A stretch of 27,635 bases of DNA from Methanomassiliicoccales archaeon UBA147 (GTDB taxonomy: Archaea > Thermoplasmatota > Thermoplasmata > SG8-5), in contig DAJR01000064.1 in NCBI GenBank assembly GCA_002496385.1, positions 30,866 through 58,500 on the forward strand, given 5' to 3'. The translations under genes and the position numbers were made by a program. Under the pieces are notes generated by a model. The model saw nothing but the letters and a program-made list of their open reading frames with translations, was not told the origin of the DNA and did not search any database. How positions within the stretch are numbered: position 1 is the stretch's first letter; each line of letters opens with the position of its first letter. Positions 1 to 6,250 of the stretch are shown one piece after another.

Positions 1-257
1 TTCAGGGCTGAGATGAATCGGCATGAACACTAACGTGATATGCCGTTGCATGCCGTCCTGATATATTCAAAGAAAATCGAAGCCTCCCAGCTTCGATAAA
101 TCAGGCATGCAACTGCCCTGTAGTAAACATACAGCCGCGAATCCACTGGCATTGATGCAACTCAGAAACGCCAGTCCCTTTAGGGGCTGGTAGTTTACTC
201 TGACAAAGCCATAACTTAAATATATCATAGGGCATTTCCACCGATGGACTTGAAAAA
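1..257. other. Non-coding stretch with hairpins upstream of the tRNA array
   Basis: No convincing gene is seen here. Several hairpins can be drawn: 76-83 with 90-97 (ATCGAAGC/GCTTCGAT), 171-178 with 183-190 (CCAGTCCC/GGGGCTGG, loop TTTA), and an enclosing 122-128/193-199 pairing. Some compete, for example 145-150 (ACTGGC) with 170-175 (GCCAGT). The sequence TTAAATATAT at about 216-225 lies roughly 35-40 bases before the first tRNA-like copy and could be its TATA box. The stretch may encode a structured RNA, but I recognise no family. Confidence 0.35.
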
Positions 258-406
258 GGGCCCGTAGCTTAGTACGGTACGTCAAGAAGACAAATCAAAT
301 GCTAACATTTCTTGACGTGAGGACGAATCCACAGGATTCGCCCGTATCGACAAAATAAGAAAACAGAAACGAAACCTTTTTGTCGTTAGGACTAGGATAC
401 GGGACC
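258..406 (+). repeat. tRNA 5'-end copy A with hairpins
   Basis: The first 21 bases (258-278) match the 5' end of the CAT tRNA at 536 except for one base (acceptor strand plus half of the D-arm). The rest of a tRNA is missing. Instead there is a 10-bp hairpin (279-288 with 309-318), a hairpin with a three-base loop (324-330 with 334-340), and a larger hairpin (341-347 with 397-403, inner stem 348-355 with 378-385, large 3'-side bulge 386-396). The 5' acceptor-like strand 258-266 could alternatively pair with 398-406 (8 of 9 pairs). It is a truncated tRNA-derived unit or an unknown RNA, not a normal tRNA. Confidence 0.6.
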
Positions 407-429
407 GAATATACGCAAACAATCGCTAA

Positions 430-512
430 GGGCCCGTAGCTTAGTACGGTTCGACAAGATAACTGGAAACAAACAATAACATTTCTTGTCGTTAGGACTA
501 GGATACGGGACC
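430..512 (+). repeat. tRNA 5'-end copy B, long imperfect hairpin
   Basis: Bases 430-450 repeat the tRNA 5' end. They fold back almost completely on 492-512: 430-438 pairs with 504-512 (one G/A mismatch), 440-445 with 497-502, and 452-458 with 485-491 perfectly, leaving a 26-base loop. The 3' strand is therefore an imperfect antisense copy of the tRNA 5' half. Bases 382-450 and 488-556 are a direct repeat at an offset of 106 with two mismatches, so the unit has been duplicated in tandem up to the real tRNA. Confidence 0.6.
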
Positions 513-535
513 GAATATACGCAAATAATCGCTAA

Positions 536-609
536 GGGCCCGTAGCTTAGTCCGGTGGAGCGTTTGGCTCATAACCAATTGGTCGCCGGTTCAAATCCGG
601 TCGGGCCCA
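536..609 (+). tRNA. tRNA with CAT anticodon (Ile2 or elongator Met)
   Basis: A complete 74-base cloverleaf can be drawn. The acceptor stem is 536-542 with 602-608 (GGGCCCG/CGGGCCC) and the discriminator is A609. The D-arm starts at 545. The anticodon stem is 563-567/575-579 with one T/T mismatch at its base, the loop CTCATAA carries CAT at 570-572, the variable loop is TGGTC, and the T-arm is GCCGG-TTCAAAT-CCGGT. CCA is not encoded and there is no intron. The GGGCCCG acceptor and TGGTC variable loop resemble archaeal isoleucine tRNAs, so the C34-modified tRNA-Ile2 that reads AUA is slightly favoured over elongator Met. It is not an initiator: the anticodon stem lacks the three G-C pairs and there is no 1-72 A-U pair. 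Confidence 0.93.
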
Positions 610-635
610 CTTTTATTTTATATGCTGACGGTCGT

Positions 636-796
636 GGGCCCGACCTCTCGCCGCCTATTGCAATTTACTGTTAGAAGTGAAGGCGGCGATCCGTTCGAAC
701 CCGCGTTATTACATTAAGCTAATAATCGCGGGTTCGACCTCTCGCCATCTATTGAATAAATTAGCTAATAAAGAAGATGTCGATCCGTTCGGGCCC
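636..796 (+). repeat. Twin 67-base hairpins carrying tRNA 3'-end-like sequence
   Basis: Two units of identical length (636-702 and 730-796) share the layout GGGnnCGACCTCTCGCC, stem, 24-base loop, stem, ATCCGTTCG, nnCCC. The inner stems differ but pair in both: 649-656 with 681-688, and 743-750 with 775-782 (one mismatch). Bases 634-645 are an exact 12-base antisense copy of the tRNA 3' end (599-610), and 783-796 repeats the tRNA 3' end in sense with one change. Between the units, 695-711 pairs with 720-737, and 636-643 pairs with 789-796, so the block can also fold as one four-arm structure of about 160 bases. The function is unknown. Confidence 0.55.
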
Positions 797-833
797 CTTT
801 ACCAGAGTTGATAGCTGTAAAAAAAGTGGGAGC

Positions 834-947
834 GACGAATACGAATCCTCACACTCAATTGCTGAGTGTTCGCCCGTGCCGTCAAACTAGTGAATGATGG
901 CTATAATCGAGCAGAGTCTGTTTGACGGCCTATATTCTCTGGCATGG
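834..947 (+). other. Two-hairpin structured element, paralogue of 322-403
   Basis: GACGAAT is followed by a hairpin closed by CGAA/TTCG (842-845 with 869-872, inner 852-857 with 863-868). Immediately adjacent is a second hairpin: 874-880 (CCGTGCC) with 941-947 (GGCATGG), inner 881-887 with 920-926, and a large bulge on the 3' side only. The element at 322-403 has the same order, the same TTCGCCCGT junction and the same one-sided bulge, with different but still pairing stem sequences. That pattern suggests a structured RNA family. I do not recognise it. Confidence 0.4.
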
Positions 948-1029
948 AGTCGTTTCTTTCATACTTTTTAATTACCAGCATGACTGCGTGTGCTCGAGGA
1001 ATAATCAATAAAAAACAAATGAAAAGGGT

Positions 1030-1050
1030 GCTGGCCTTGGTCGGCCAGCA
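1030..1050 (-). terminator. Hairpin terminator for the 114-aa membrane protein gene
   Basis: GCTGGCC (1030-1036) pairs with GGCCAGC (1043-1049) across a short loop. Read on the minus strand, the hairpin follows the stop codon at 1060 and is followed by a T-rich run. It could also be a processing or stabilising hairpin. Confidence 0.5.
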
Positions 1051-1059
1051 ATAGTGATT

Positions 1060-1404
1060 TCAGTCTATCAAATACCAGATTCCCACAATCAACAGCACAA
1101 TGCCGATGATTGTCTGGAACCCACCGAGGAACTTTGCGAGTTTCTCAAGGTACTTGCCGAGTGCGGGTATGGCCATGAGTATTCCTATGGCAAGCATTAT
1201 GCCGCCGAATATCATGAATATACCCAATATCAGGCCGGGCCACCATACGATTGCCACGATCAGCGCAAGTATTCCGATTATCCCCTGGAAGCTACCCAAC
1301 CACTTGGCAAACTTCTCAAGGTGCTTTCCGAGTGCTGGAATCACACCCAACAGTCCTGTCAACAGGATGAGACCTGTCAATATCGCGAATATTTCTGCTA
1401 TCAT
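1060..1404 (-). CDS. Small membrane protein with an internal tandem duplication
   Basis: The 114-residue protein is almost entirely hydrophobic with short amphipathic stretches. It has two similar halves: about residues 17-55 and 78-114 each contain a hydrophobic lead, the motif IPALGK.LEK.AK.LG.FQ, and a following membrane helix (IIGIL or IIGIV). It therefore looks like a duplicated two-helix unit with the PALGK...FQ segment as a linking amphipathic helix. GGAGGT lies about ten bases upstream of the ATG on the minus strand, which supports this start. The gene stands alone, with a hairpin terminator after its stop. I recognise no family; integral membrane location is the only inference. Plus-strand reading frames over the same bases are shadows. 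Confidence 0.75.
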   Translation of the reverse strand: MIAEIFAILTGLILLTGLLGVIPALGKHLEKFAKWLGSFQGIIGILALIVAIVWWPGLILGIFMIFGGIMLAIGILMAIPALGKYLEKLAKFLGGFQTIIGIVLLIVGIWYLID

Positions 1405-1678
1405 ATTCTCTTAACCTCCTTTGGTCTACCCCGCAAATCGATTTTCTAAGTATATCTACCTATCGAAAATTAATGTGAAAATTTGTGAAACCAAATATAT
1501 GATTCAAAATTGGCCAGTTCACTGTTCTATGTCGTGCTGATGGTGACATATTAAATCAAAACTTATTGGCTTTGATAAATTAGGAGCATAGCAAATGTTT
1601 GCACAACCCCAGGGAATTCCCGCCCAACATTAATATACCGGTTTATCAATATTCATGAAAACAAAGGGAGACAGAAAG

Positions 1679-2029
1679 ATGAAAAAGACAAACATCGTGT
1701 ACTACGTGGGATGGATGACCCTGCTGATATTGCTGGGAATGTGGCAGCTCGCCTGGGCGCTGGACGCGGTCCTGTTCAGGGAAGCGGCGATGCTCTGGCT
1801 CGTGAGCGCAGGAATAATCCTGATCATCATCGGGGCGAGCGGAGTGAGCGGGCGCGGGGCCTCGAACTTCCAGCTGGGCGCAGGCCTTTCGCTGACCGTT
1901 TTCATGCTGATTATGCTGGGGGTCACAAGCGATGTGCTGGGCGGACTCGTGGGCGCGAGCGTGGGAATAATACTTATAGGGATTATCGGATTGGCGCTGC
2001 TGTTCAGGAAGATCCGGACGGAGGCATGA
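1679..2029 (+). CDS. Four-helix membrane protein, first gene of the SPFH operon
   Basis: A 116-residue protein starts MKKTNIVYYVG and has four hydrophobic segments at about residues 8-28, 36-56, 65-86 and 90-110, with a basic tail RKIRTEA. The ATG at 1679 is preferred over 1655 because GGGAG sits just ahead of it. The stop overlaps the following gene's region (ATGA at 2026), so it is the first cistron of a three-gene operon with the helical protein and the SPFH/zinc-ribbon protein. TTTATCAAT at about 1642 is a plausible TATA region. Small multi-pass membrane proteins accompany SPFH/PspA-type envelope-stress proteins in several lineages, and a membrane anchor or sensor role here is inferred from that context. 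No specific family is recognised. Confidence 0.8.
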   Translation: MKKTNIVYYVGWMTLLILLGMWQLAWALDAVLFREAAMLWLVSAGIILIIIGASGVSGRGASNFQLGAGLSLTVFMLIMLGVTSDVLGGLVGASVGIILIGIIGLALLFRKIRTEA

Positions 2030-2031
2030 GC

Positions 2032-2565
2032 ATGACTGACTTGAGGGACAAGGTGGAATCGGACCGCGGAATAATAAAAATGATACAGCTGGTCATTCCG
2101 GGCTACAGGGGATACAGGATAAAGGAAGACCTGCGCATCGCTGACAGGCTTCTCAGGGAGGAGCTGGCCAACAGATTCAACATCGCGGCAAAGGGCTTCG
2201 AGGGCGCGAGAAAGGCCATCGCCAAGAGGAACGCGATCGACCTAATCGAGGATGCGGGGGACCTGGTGACCAGGACCAACTCGGCAATCGAAAGGCTGAG
2301 GCACGCGGAGCAGGGCTACACCGGCATCTCGCCCGATTACAGGATACAGGAATCCGAGCTCAACCAGATGTACGAGTGGGACCTCAGGCTGCTGAACCTC
2401 ATCGAGGGCATGATGAAGGTCGCCAACAACCTGAAGGACACAGCCAGGACGATGCCTGAGCCCGACATCGCCCTCGAACTGACGAACGCCCTCCAGGCGA
2501 TCGAGGATTTCGAGACGATATTCGACCAGAGAAGGGAGGCCATAGCCGGCCTGACAATCGGGTGA
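2032..2565 (+). CDS. Helical cytoplasmic protein of the SPFH operon
   Basis: This 177-residue protein is rich in charged residues, has no membrane segment and is predicted by eye to be mostly alpha-helical. Near the N-terminus it carries IPGYRGYRIKEDLRIADRLLREELA, a segment I loosely associate with small proteins encoded beside PspA and SPFH genes; that link is from memory and unverified. The ATG at 2032 is preferred because GGAGG at 2021-2024 is correctly spaced; ATG 2026 is the alternative and would overlap the upstream stop. The next gene starts four bases after this stop, so translation is probably coupled. A scaffold or regulatory partner of the SPFH protein is the most likely role. Confidence 0.75.
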   Translation: MTDLRDKVESDRGIIKMIQLVIPGYRGYRIKEDLRIADRLLREELANRFNIAAKGFEGARKAIAKRNAIDLIEDAGDLVTRTNSAIERLRHAEQGYTGISPDYRIQESELNQMYEWDLRLLNLIEGMMKVANNLKDTARTMPEPDIALELTNALQAIEDFETIFDQRREAIAGLTIG

Positions 2566-2569
2566 TAAC

Positions 2570-3712
2570 ATGGTATTCGGACGAGGAAAGAGCAAGGACG
2601 GGGACATAGCAAGGAACACGTACAGCTGGCCCAATGAGTACAAGGGCGAGAACATCATGTATCGGCTTCCCACGAACATCTACTACAACGACAACATTGT
2701 CGTCATGGAGGACGAGTACGCGGTATTCCTGAGGGACGGGAAGGCCATGCATGTTTTCGACCAGGCAGGGAGATATGCCCTGACGACACAGAATGTGCCG
2801 ATCCTGAGGACGATACTGCCCGCGCTGACCGGCGTGAAGCAGCTGGGTGAGGTCTATTACATCCAGAGGCGCGAACTCAGGGGCAAGTTCGGGACACCGG
2901 AACCACTAACGTTCCGGGACACGGATTTCGGCCTGGTGAGGCTGAGGGTGTTCGGCCAGTTCTCCTACAAGGTCGTCGAGCCATTGCTGTTCATCACGCA
3001 ATTCGTCGGGACCCGCGGCTGGTCCGGAAGCGAGGAGGTAATTGAGTGGCTCCGGAGCGAACTCATCCAGTCGGTCAACGATGTCCTTGGCGAGCTGAAG
3101 AAGGACAAGAACCTGGCGCTCGTGGACATGCCAGCCTACCTAAATGAGATCGAACAGCTTGTGCTGGGCAAGATCGACTCGGAGGCAAAGAGATACGGTC
3201 TCGACATAACGAACCTTGCCGGAATCACGATAACCGCGCCGCAGGAAGTCCAGGAGGCAATCGACCGCAGGGGTGCGATGGGCGCCCTGGGCGTGAACTA
3301 CATGCAGTACCAGACAGGAAAGGCCATCGAGGGCATTGGCGAAGGCGCTGCACAGGGCGGCGGCGGGACAACTGCCGCAATGGCCGGACTTGGCGCCGGG
3401 GTCGGGGTCGGTTACGGGGTCGGCGGGGCGATGGGCCAGGGCATGCAGCAGGGCACGACCGGTCCTCAGGAAATCATGATAAAATGCCAGGAATGCGGGG
3501 CGCTTACTGCCCAGGACGCCAAGTTCTGCAAGGAATGCGGCAAGCCCATGGTAAAGGCCGGGACGATGAAATGCCCCAAGTGCGGCATGGCCATACCGGC
3601 CGATGCCAAGTTCTGCAAGGAATGCGGGGCGCCGACCAAGGCCAAGTGCCCGAAGTGCGGCAAGGAGCAGGCAGGCGCGAAGTTCTGCAACGAGTGCGGG
3701 GAGAAGCTGTGA
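2570..3712 (+). CDS. SPFH (Band 7-like) protein with three C-terminal zinc ribbons
   Basis: The 380-residue protein has an N-terminal SPFH/Band-7-type domain (about residues 30-250) of the virion-core-protein/YdjI kind. It includes the typical run from QAGRYAL through the LVRLRVFGQFSYKV strand region to the ITITAPQEVQEAIDRR helix. A Gly/Ala/Met-rich linker (about 265-298) follows, then three CxxC...CxxC zinc ribbons with cysteines at 306/309/320/323, 335/338/349/352 and 360/363/373/376. In Bacillus, YdjI works with the PspA paralogue YdjF at the membrane. Here no PspA is visible in the window, but a membrane protein and a helical protein precede it in the same operon. Role in membrane-stress scaffolding is inferred from the family. 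GGTGAT lies just upstream of the ATG. Confidence 0.88.
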   Translation: MVFGRGKSKDGDIARNTYSWPNEYKGENIMYRLPTNIYYNDNIVVMEDEYAVFLRDGKAMHVFDQAGRYALTTQNVPILRTILPALTGVKQLGEVYYIQRRELRGKFGTPEPLTFRDTDFGLVRLRVFGQFSYKVVEPLLFITQFVGTRGWSGSEEVIEWLRSELIQSVNDVLGELKKDKNLALVDMPAYLNEIEQLVLGKIDSEAKRYGLDITNLAGITITAPQEVQEAIDRRGAMGALGVNYMQYQTGKAIEGIGEGAAQGGGGTTAAMAGLGAGVGVGYGVGGAMGQGMQQGTTGPQEIMIKCQECGALTAQDAKFCKECGKPMVKAGTMKCPKCGMAIPADAKFCKECGAPTKAKCPKCGKEQAGAKFCNECGEKL

Positions 3713-3735
3713 TTTCCATTGTTTATATAACGGGG

Positions 3736-3756
3736 TCTAGGGTCTAGGGTCTAGGG
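3736..3756. repeat. TCTAGGG heptamer repeated three times
   Basis: Three perfect tandem copies of TCTAGGG occur just after the SPFH operon. The same unit recurs at 4914-4920 and 4947-4957, and CCCCTAG-type units occur at 5036-5060. This is a dispersed simple-sequence family. Confidence 0.8.
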
Positions 3757-3788
3757 CGAGGCCGATTACAGTAGGTCCGCCTCGCCTG
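3755..3788 (+). terminator. Strong hairpin between convergent genes
   Basis: GGCGAGGC (3755-3762) pairs with GCCTCGCC (3780-3788 region) after the SPFH operon and before the convergent acetyltransferase gene. It is a likely transcription end for one or both directions; there is no long T tract. Confidence 0.45.
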
Positions 3789-3822
3789 TTATAACGACAA
3801 CGGAAACGCATTCTGCGATATC

Positions 3823-4782
3823 TCACACCTTCAACTCGTAGGTGACGCCTTCCCGCTCAATCTTGAAACCTTGGGAAGTGTAGAGGCCTAGGGCCTTGCT
3901 GTTCTCCGCATCCATGCCCAGAATGATTGTGTCCATCCCCTGCTCCCACAGCCAGGCCATGGTGTTCGACAGAAGCGCCCGGCCGAGACCCAGCCGTCTG
4001 TGGGGCTTTCTCACGCCCAGGATGTTCACAAAGCCGGTCTTCTTGTTCTTCTGTTTGTTGTAATCATAAGAGATCTCGCAGAAACAGATGCCGGTGGACT
4101 CATTTCCCTTCTTGGCGATTGTAAATCTTATCATGGAGTCCTTCTTCTTCGATACCTCGTCCCGGACTTTGAGCAACCTGTCGGGCGGCATCGGCGAGAA
4201 GTTCCAGTGGTCGATAAATGATTGATTGAATGTATTCACAAAATCACGGATGTCATCATCCGTCGAGGATTCAATAAATGTGTGATTAAAGCTGTAATTA
4301 TCCGGAACGGGCGCCTCGGACGGGAACTCTTTTCTGTCATATATCATGGTATACCCATGCCGTATGTCCATCATCCTAGACCTGGCTGCAAAGTCATTTC
4401 TCCATCCTGTTTTCTCGGGGGCATAAAATTTCAATGAACTGATGCCGCGTGCCCTCAGAAATTCAAGGGTCGAATTGATAATGTGATCCTCTATCCCCTT
4501 CTCCCTCCACTCGGAAAGCATGAACAACTCAAAATATGCATCTCTCATTCCGCTCTCCTGCCGCGATTTCACAATCGTCGAACCACCGTAAGCCACTGCC
4601 TGGCCATCAATGAGGGTGAGCAGGTAGCCCTCTGCATTAAAATCCTTGTCCCCAAACATCCAGGTTCGGATGTCCTCCGGCGTTCTTTCGGTATGGTGCT
4701 TGAGGTCTGCGGAGCCCCGGTTGATGATAAGGGCGATAGCGTCGATATCCCCCTGAGAGGGATGACGGTATTCGATTTTCAT
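3823..4782 (-). CDS. Double-GNAT acetyltransferase
   Basis: The 319-residue protein contains two GNAT-type folds. The C-terminal one is clear: FVNILGVRKPHRRLGLGRALL gives the acetyl-CoA-binding R/Q-x-x-G-x-G/A signature, followed by NSKALGLYTSQGF, the usual strand-helix before strand 6. The N-terminal half (from MKIEYRHPSQGDIDAIA to about residue 150) looks like a degenerate GNAT domain, as in mycothiol-synthase-like two-domain acetyltransferases. The substrate cannot be deduced. An upstream GTG/ATG extension to 4926 exists, but it runs through TCTAGGG repeat sequence and lacks family-like residues, so the ATG at 4782 is chosen. No strong Shine-Dalgarno is visible; a TATA-like ATTTTAAT about 25 bases upstream suggests a short leader. 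Confidence 0.8.
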   Translation of the reverse strand: MKIEYRHPSQGDIDAIALIINRGSADLKHHTERTPEDIRTWMFGDKDFNAEGYLLTLIDGQAVAYGGSTIVKSRQESGMRDAYFELFMLSEWREKGIEDHIINSTLEFLRARGISSLKFYAPEKTGWRNDFAARSRMMDIRHGYTMIYDRKEFPSEAPVPDNYSFNHTFIESSTDDDIRDFVNTFNQSFIDHWNFSPMPPDRLLKVRDEVSKKKDSMIRFTIAKKGNESTGICFCEISYDYNKQKNKKTGFVNILGVRKPHRRLGLGRALLSNTMAWLWEQGMDTIILGMDAENSKALGLYTSQGFKIEREGVTYELKV

Positions 4783-4910
4783 GCTGAGCGGAATTGGCCG
4801 TCTGATTAAAATAGTATCCTGTTTTGTAATAATACGATGTTCTGAAATTGTCCCCATCTGGAATTTAGATTGATGTTCACGGCATGATGGGTTTTCAATT
4901 CTTTTTGTAA

Positions 4911-5060
4911 TGGGGTCTAGGGTCATTGCTTACAAAATGGAACTAAGGGTCTAGGGTCTTTGCATGGATAAAAGGATAAAGGGGCTAGAGTTTGCTGGCT
5001 GTCGTGAACAGCCAGCATAAAACTTATGTTGGCAACCCTAGCCCCTAGCCCCTAGTCCCC
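4911..5060. repeat. CTAGGG/CCCTAG repeat cluster around a hairpin
   Basis: GGGTCTAGGG units lie at 4914-4922 and 4947-4957 and GGGGCTAG at 4981-4988. After a perfect hairpin (4994-5002 GCTGGCTGT with 5008-5016 ACAGCCAGC) come four CCCTAG units at 5036-5060 in opposite orientation. The left and right arms can pair to form a larger foldback. The block lies between two minus-strand genes; the rest of 4783-5166 holds nothing else I can identify. It resembles an intergenic repeat insertion. Confidence 0.65.
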
Positions 5061-5166
5061 AGACACATAAAATCGTTATTTAGACACCATTCCGCTGAAC
5101 TTTTACGACAGCCAGTCCGTCCATAAATCTAAAATCTATAATCCCCCAATCGAAAATCGAGATCCC

Positions 5167-6204
5167 TCATATGCGCCCGTAGATTTCCTTCCCCATCCCC
5201 CCGTGCTTCAGGTCCTTCTCCATCTCCTTCAGCATCTGGATGCGCCTGAAAGTTGATGGGTGCGTTGATGCCACCTCGCTGTGCCTGCGGCGCTTGGCCT
5301 CCTCCTCCATGGCCAGCATCAGCTCTTTCTCGTCAAGGACGCCGTCCCCGTCCAGGTCATACTTGCTGCGGTTCTGCATGATGGAGCCTATCTCCCTCTT
5401 TGCGGAGAGAGGGTCTCCAATGTAAAAGGAACGGGCGGCGCCGGGCTGCTCCTTCGAGAGGGAAAGGCCATAGGTTATCTTTGCCAGGGCGGAGCTGAGG
5501 CTGTGGGGGTCGTTGGTTGCCACGGCGGAGAACGCGTCCGCATAGAACTCACGCTGCCTGGAAAGCTTGAGTATCATGAGCTGGGAGACAACATAAACCG
5601 CAAAGCCCAGCAGCGCGGCCACAAGCAACGCAGCCCCGGAATCCCTCCTTCCTCTGCCGCCGCTGAACAGCACCGAACGTGCAAGCATGTAAGCCAGTAT
5701 CGGCACCACGCTGACAATGGTCATTATGGTCATGTCATTGTGCTTTATGTGGCCTATCTCATGAGCCAGCACACCCCTTATCTCATCCTTGTTGAGCTGC
5801 TCAAGCAGGCCGACATGCACTGCAAGGGTAGCCGACTTCCTGGAACGGCCGAAAACGAAGGCATTGGGGCTTCTGTCGGGAGATACAGCAAGTGCGGGCA
5901 TGGGGACCCCGGATTTCTGGCAGAGCTCCCGGACGGTGTTCTCGAAGAAAGGGTTCTCCCCGGACCTCAGGTACCTGAGCCGGGAGGACCATCGTATTAT
6001 TCCCGGGGAAATTGCCCACTGCAAAAGGACGAATCCCAGGGTGAGCAACACGATGAAGACCATCTGGAACCAGAAGGGGAACAGGTTGTCCTCCATGTAC
6101 CACTGGACCAGGGTGCTGATCACCACCAGCAATGTGAACAGCATGCCGAATATCAGGATGAGAGTGAGCGCCATGCTCCTTTTCAGCGCACCCAGGGATG
6201 CCAT
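5167..6204 (-). CDS. htpX: HtpX-like M48 membrane metalloprotease with an EF-hand loop
   Basis: The 345-residue protein has two N-terminal membrane helices (about 11-31 and 45-68), the zinc-binding motif HEIGH (His148, Glu149, His152) in VLAHEIGHIKHND, two further hydrophobic segments (about 160-180 and 190-212), and the downstream ligand Glu219 in QREFYAD. This is the layout of HtpX, a membrane protease that removes misfolded membrane proteins. Unusually, residues 283-294 (DLDGDGVLDEKE) form a canonical 12-residue EF-hand calcium loop with acidic residues at positions 1, 3, 5, 9 and 12 and Gly at 6, followed by a charged helix. The gene is divergent from the zinc-ribbon operon across only 46 bp, with a TATA-like sequence close to the ATG. 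Confidence 0.92.
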   Translation of the reverse strand: MASLGALKRSMALTLILIFGMLFTLLVVISTLVQWYMEDNLFPFWFQMVFIVLLTLGFVLLQWAISPGIIRWSSRLRYLRSGENPFFENTVRELCQKSGVPMPALAVSPDRSPNAFVFGRSRKSATLAVHVGLLEQLNKDEIRGVLAHEIGHIKHNDMTIMTIVSVVPILAYMLARSVLFSGGRGRRDSGAALLVAALLGFAVYVVSQLMILKLSRQREFYADAFSAVATNDPHSLSSALAKITYGLSLSKEQPGAARSFYIGDPLSAKREIGSIMQNRSKYDLDGDGVLDEKELMLAMEEEAKRRRHSEVASTHPSTFRRIQMLKEMEKDLKHGGMGKEIYGRI

Positions 6205-6250
6205 GAAAAAGGTTTATACCGCATAATCTTATATTCTTATCGGTGACACC
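6205..6250. promoter_or_regulatory. Short bidirectional promoter between htpX and the zinc-ribbon operon
   Basis: Only 46 bases separate the two divergent starts. The stretch is AT-rich with TTTATACC (6212-6219) and TTATATTC (6229-6236) as TATA candidates for opposite directions. GGTGA precedes the plus-strand ATG at a normal distance. Confidence 0.5.

Noticed and set aside
67..285. A 72-residue minus-strand reading frame at the window start
   Set aside because: It runs into the tRNA-like copy A, has no ribosome site or recognisable domain, and covers palindromic sequence.
258..450. Copies A and B as true tRNA genes or a CRISPR array
   Set aside because: They lack anticodon and T-arms, so they cannot be tRNAs; there are only two units with palindromic content and no spacers, so they are not a CRISPR array.
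1595..1633. A 12-codon frame with an upstream AGGAG before the SPFH operon
   Set aside because: It is too short to support by sequence alone and has no conserved feature; it could be a leader peptide but there is no evidence.
4783..4926. The 48-residue N-terminal extension of the GNAT protein
   Set aside because: It overlaps TCTAGGG repeat sequence, and the promoter-like sequence lies within it.
5281..6246. A 321-codon plus-strand frame antisense to htpX
   Set aside because: The minus-strand frame contains the full HtpX motif set; the plus-strand product has no domain and no ribosome site.
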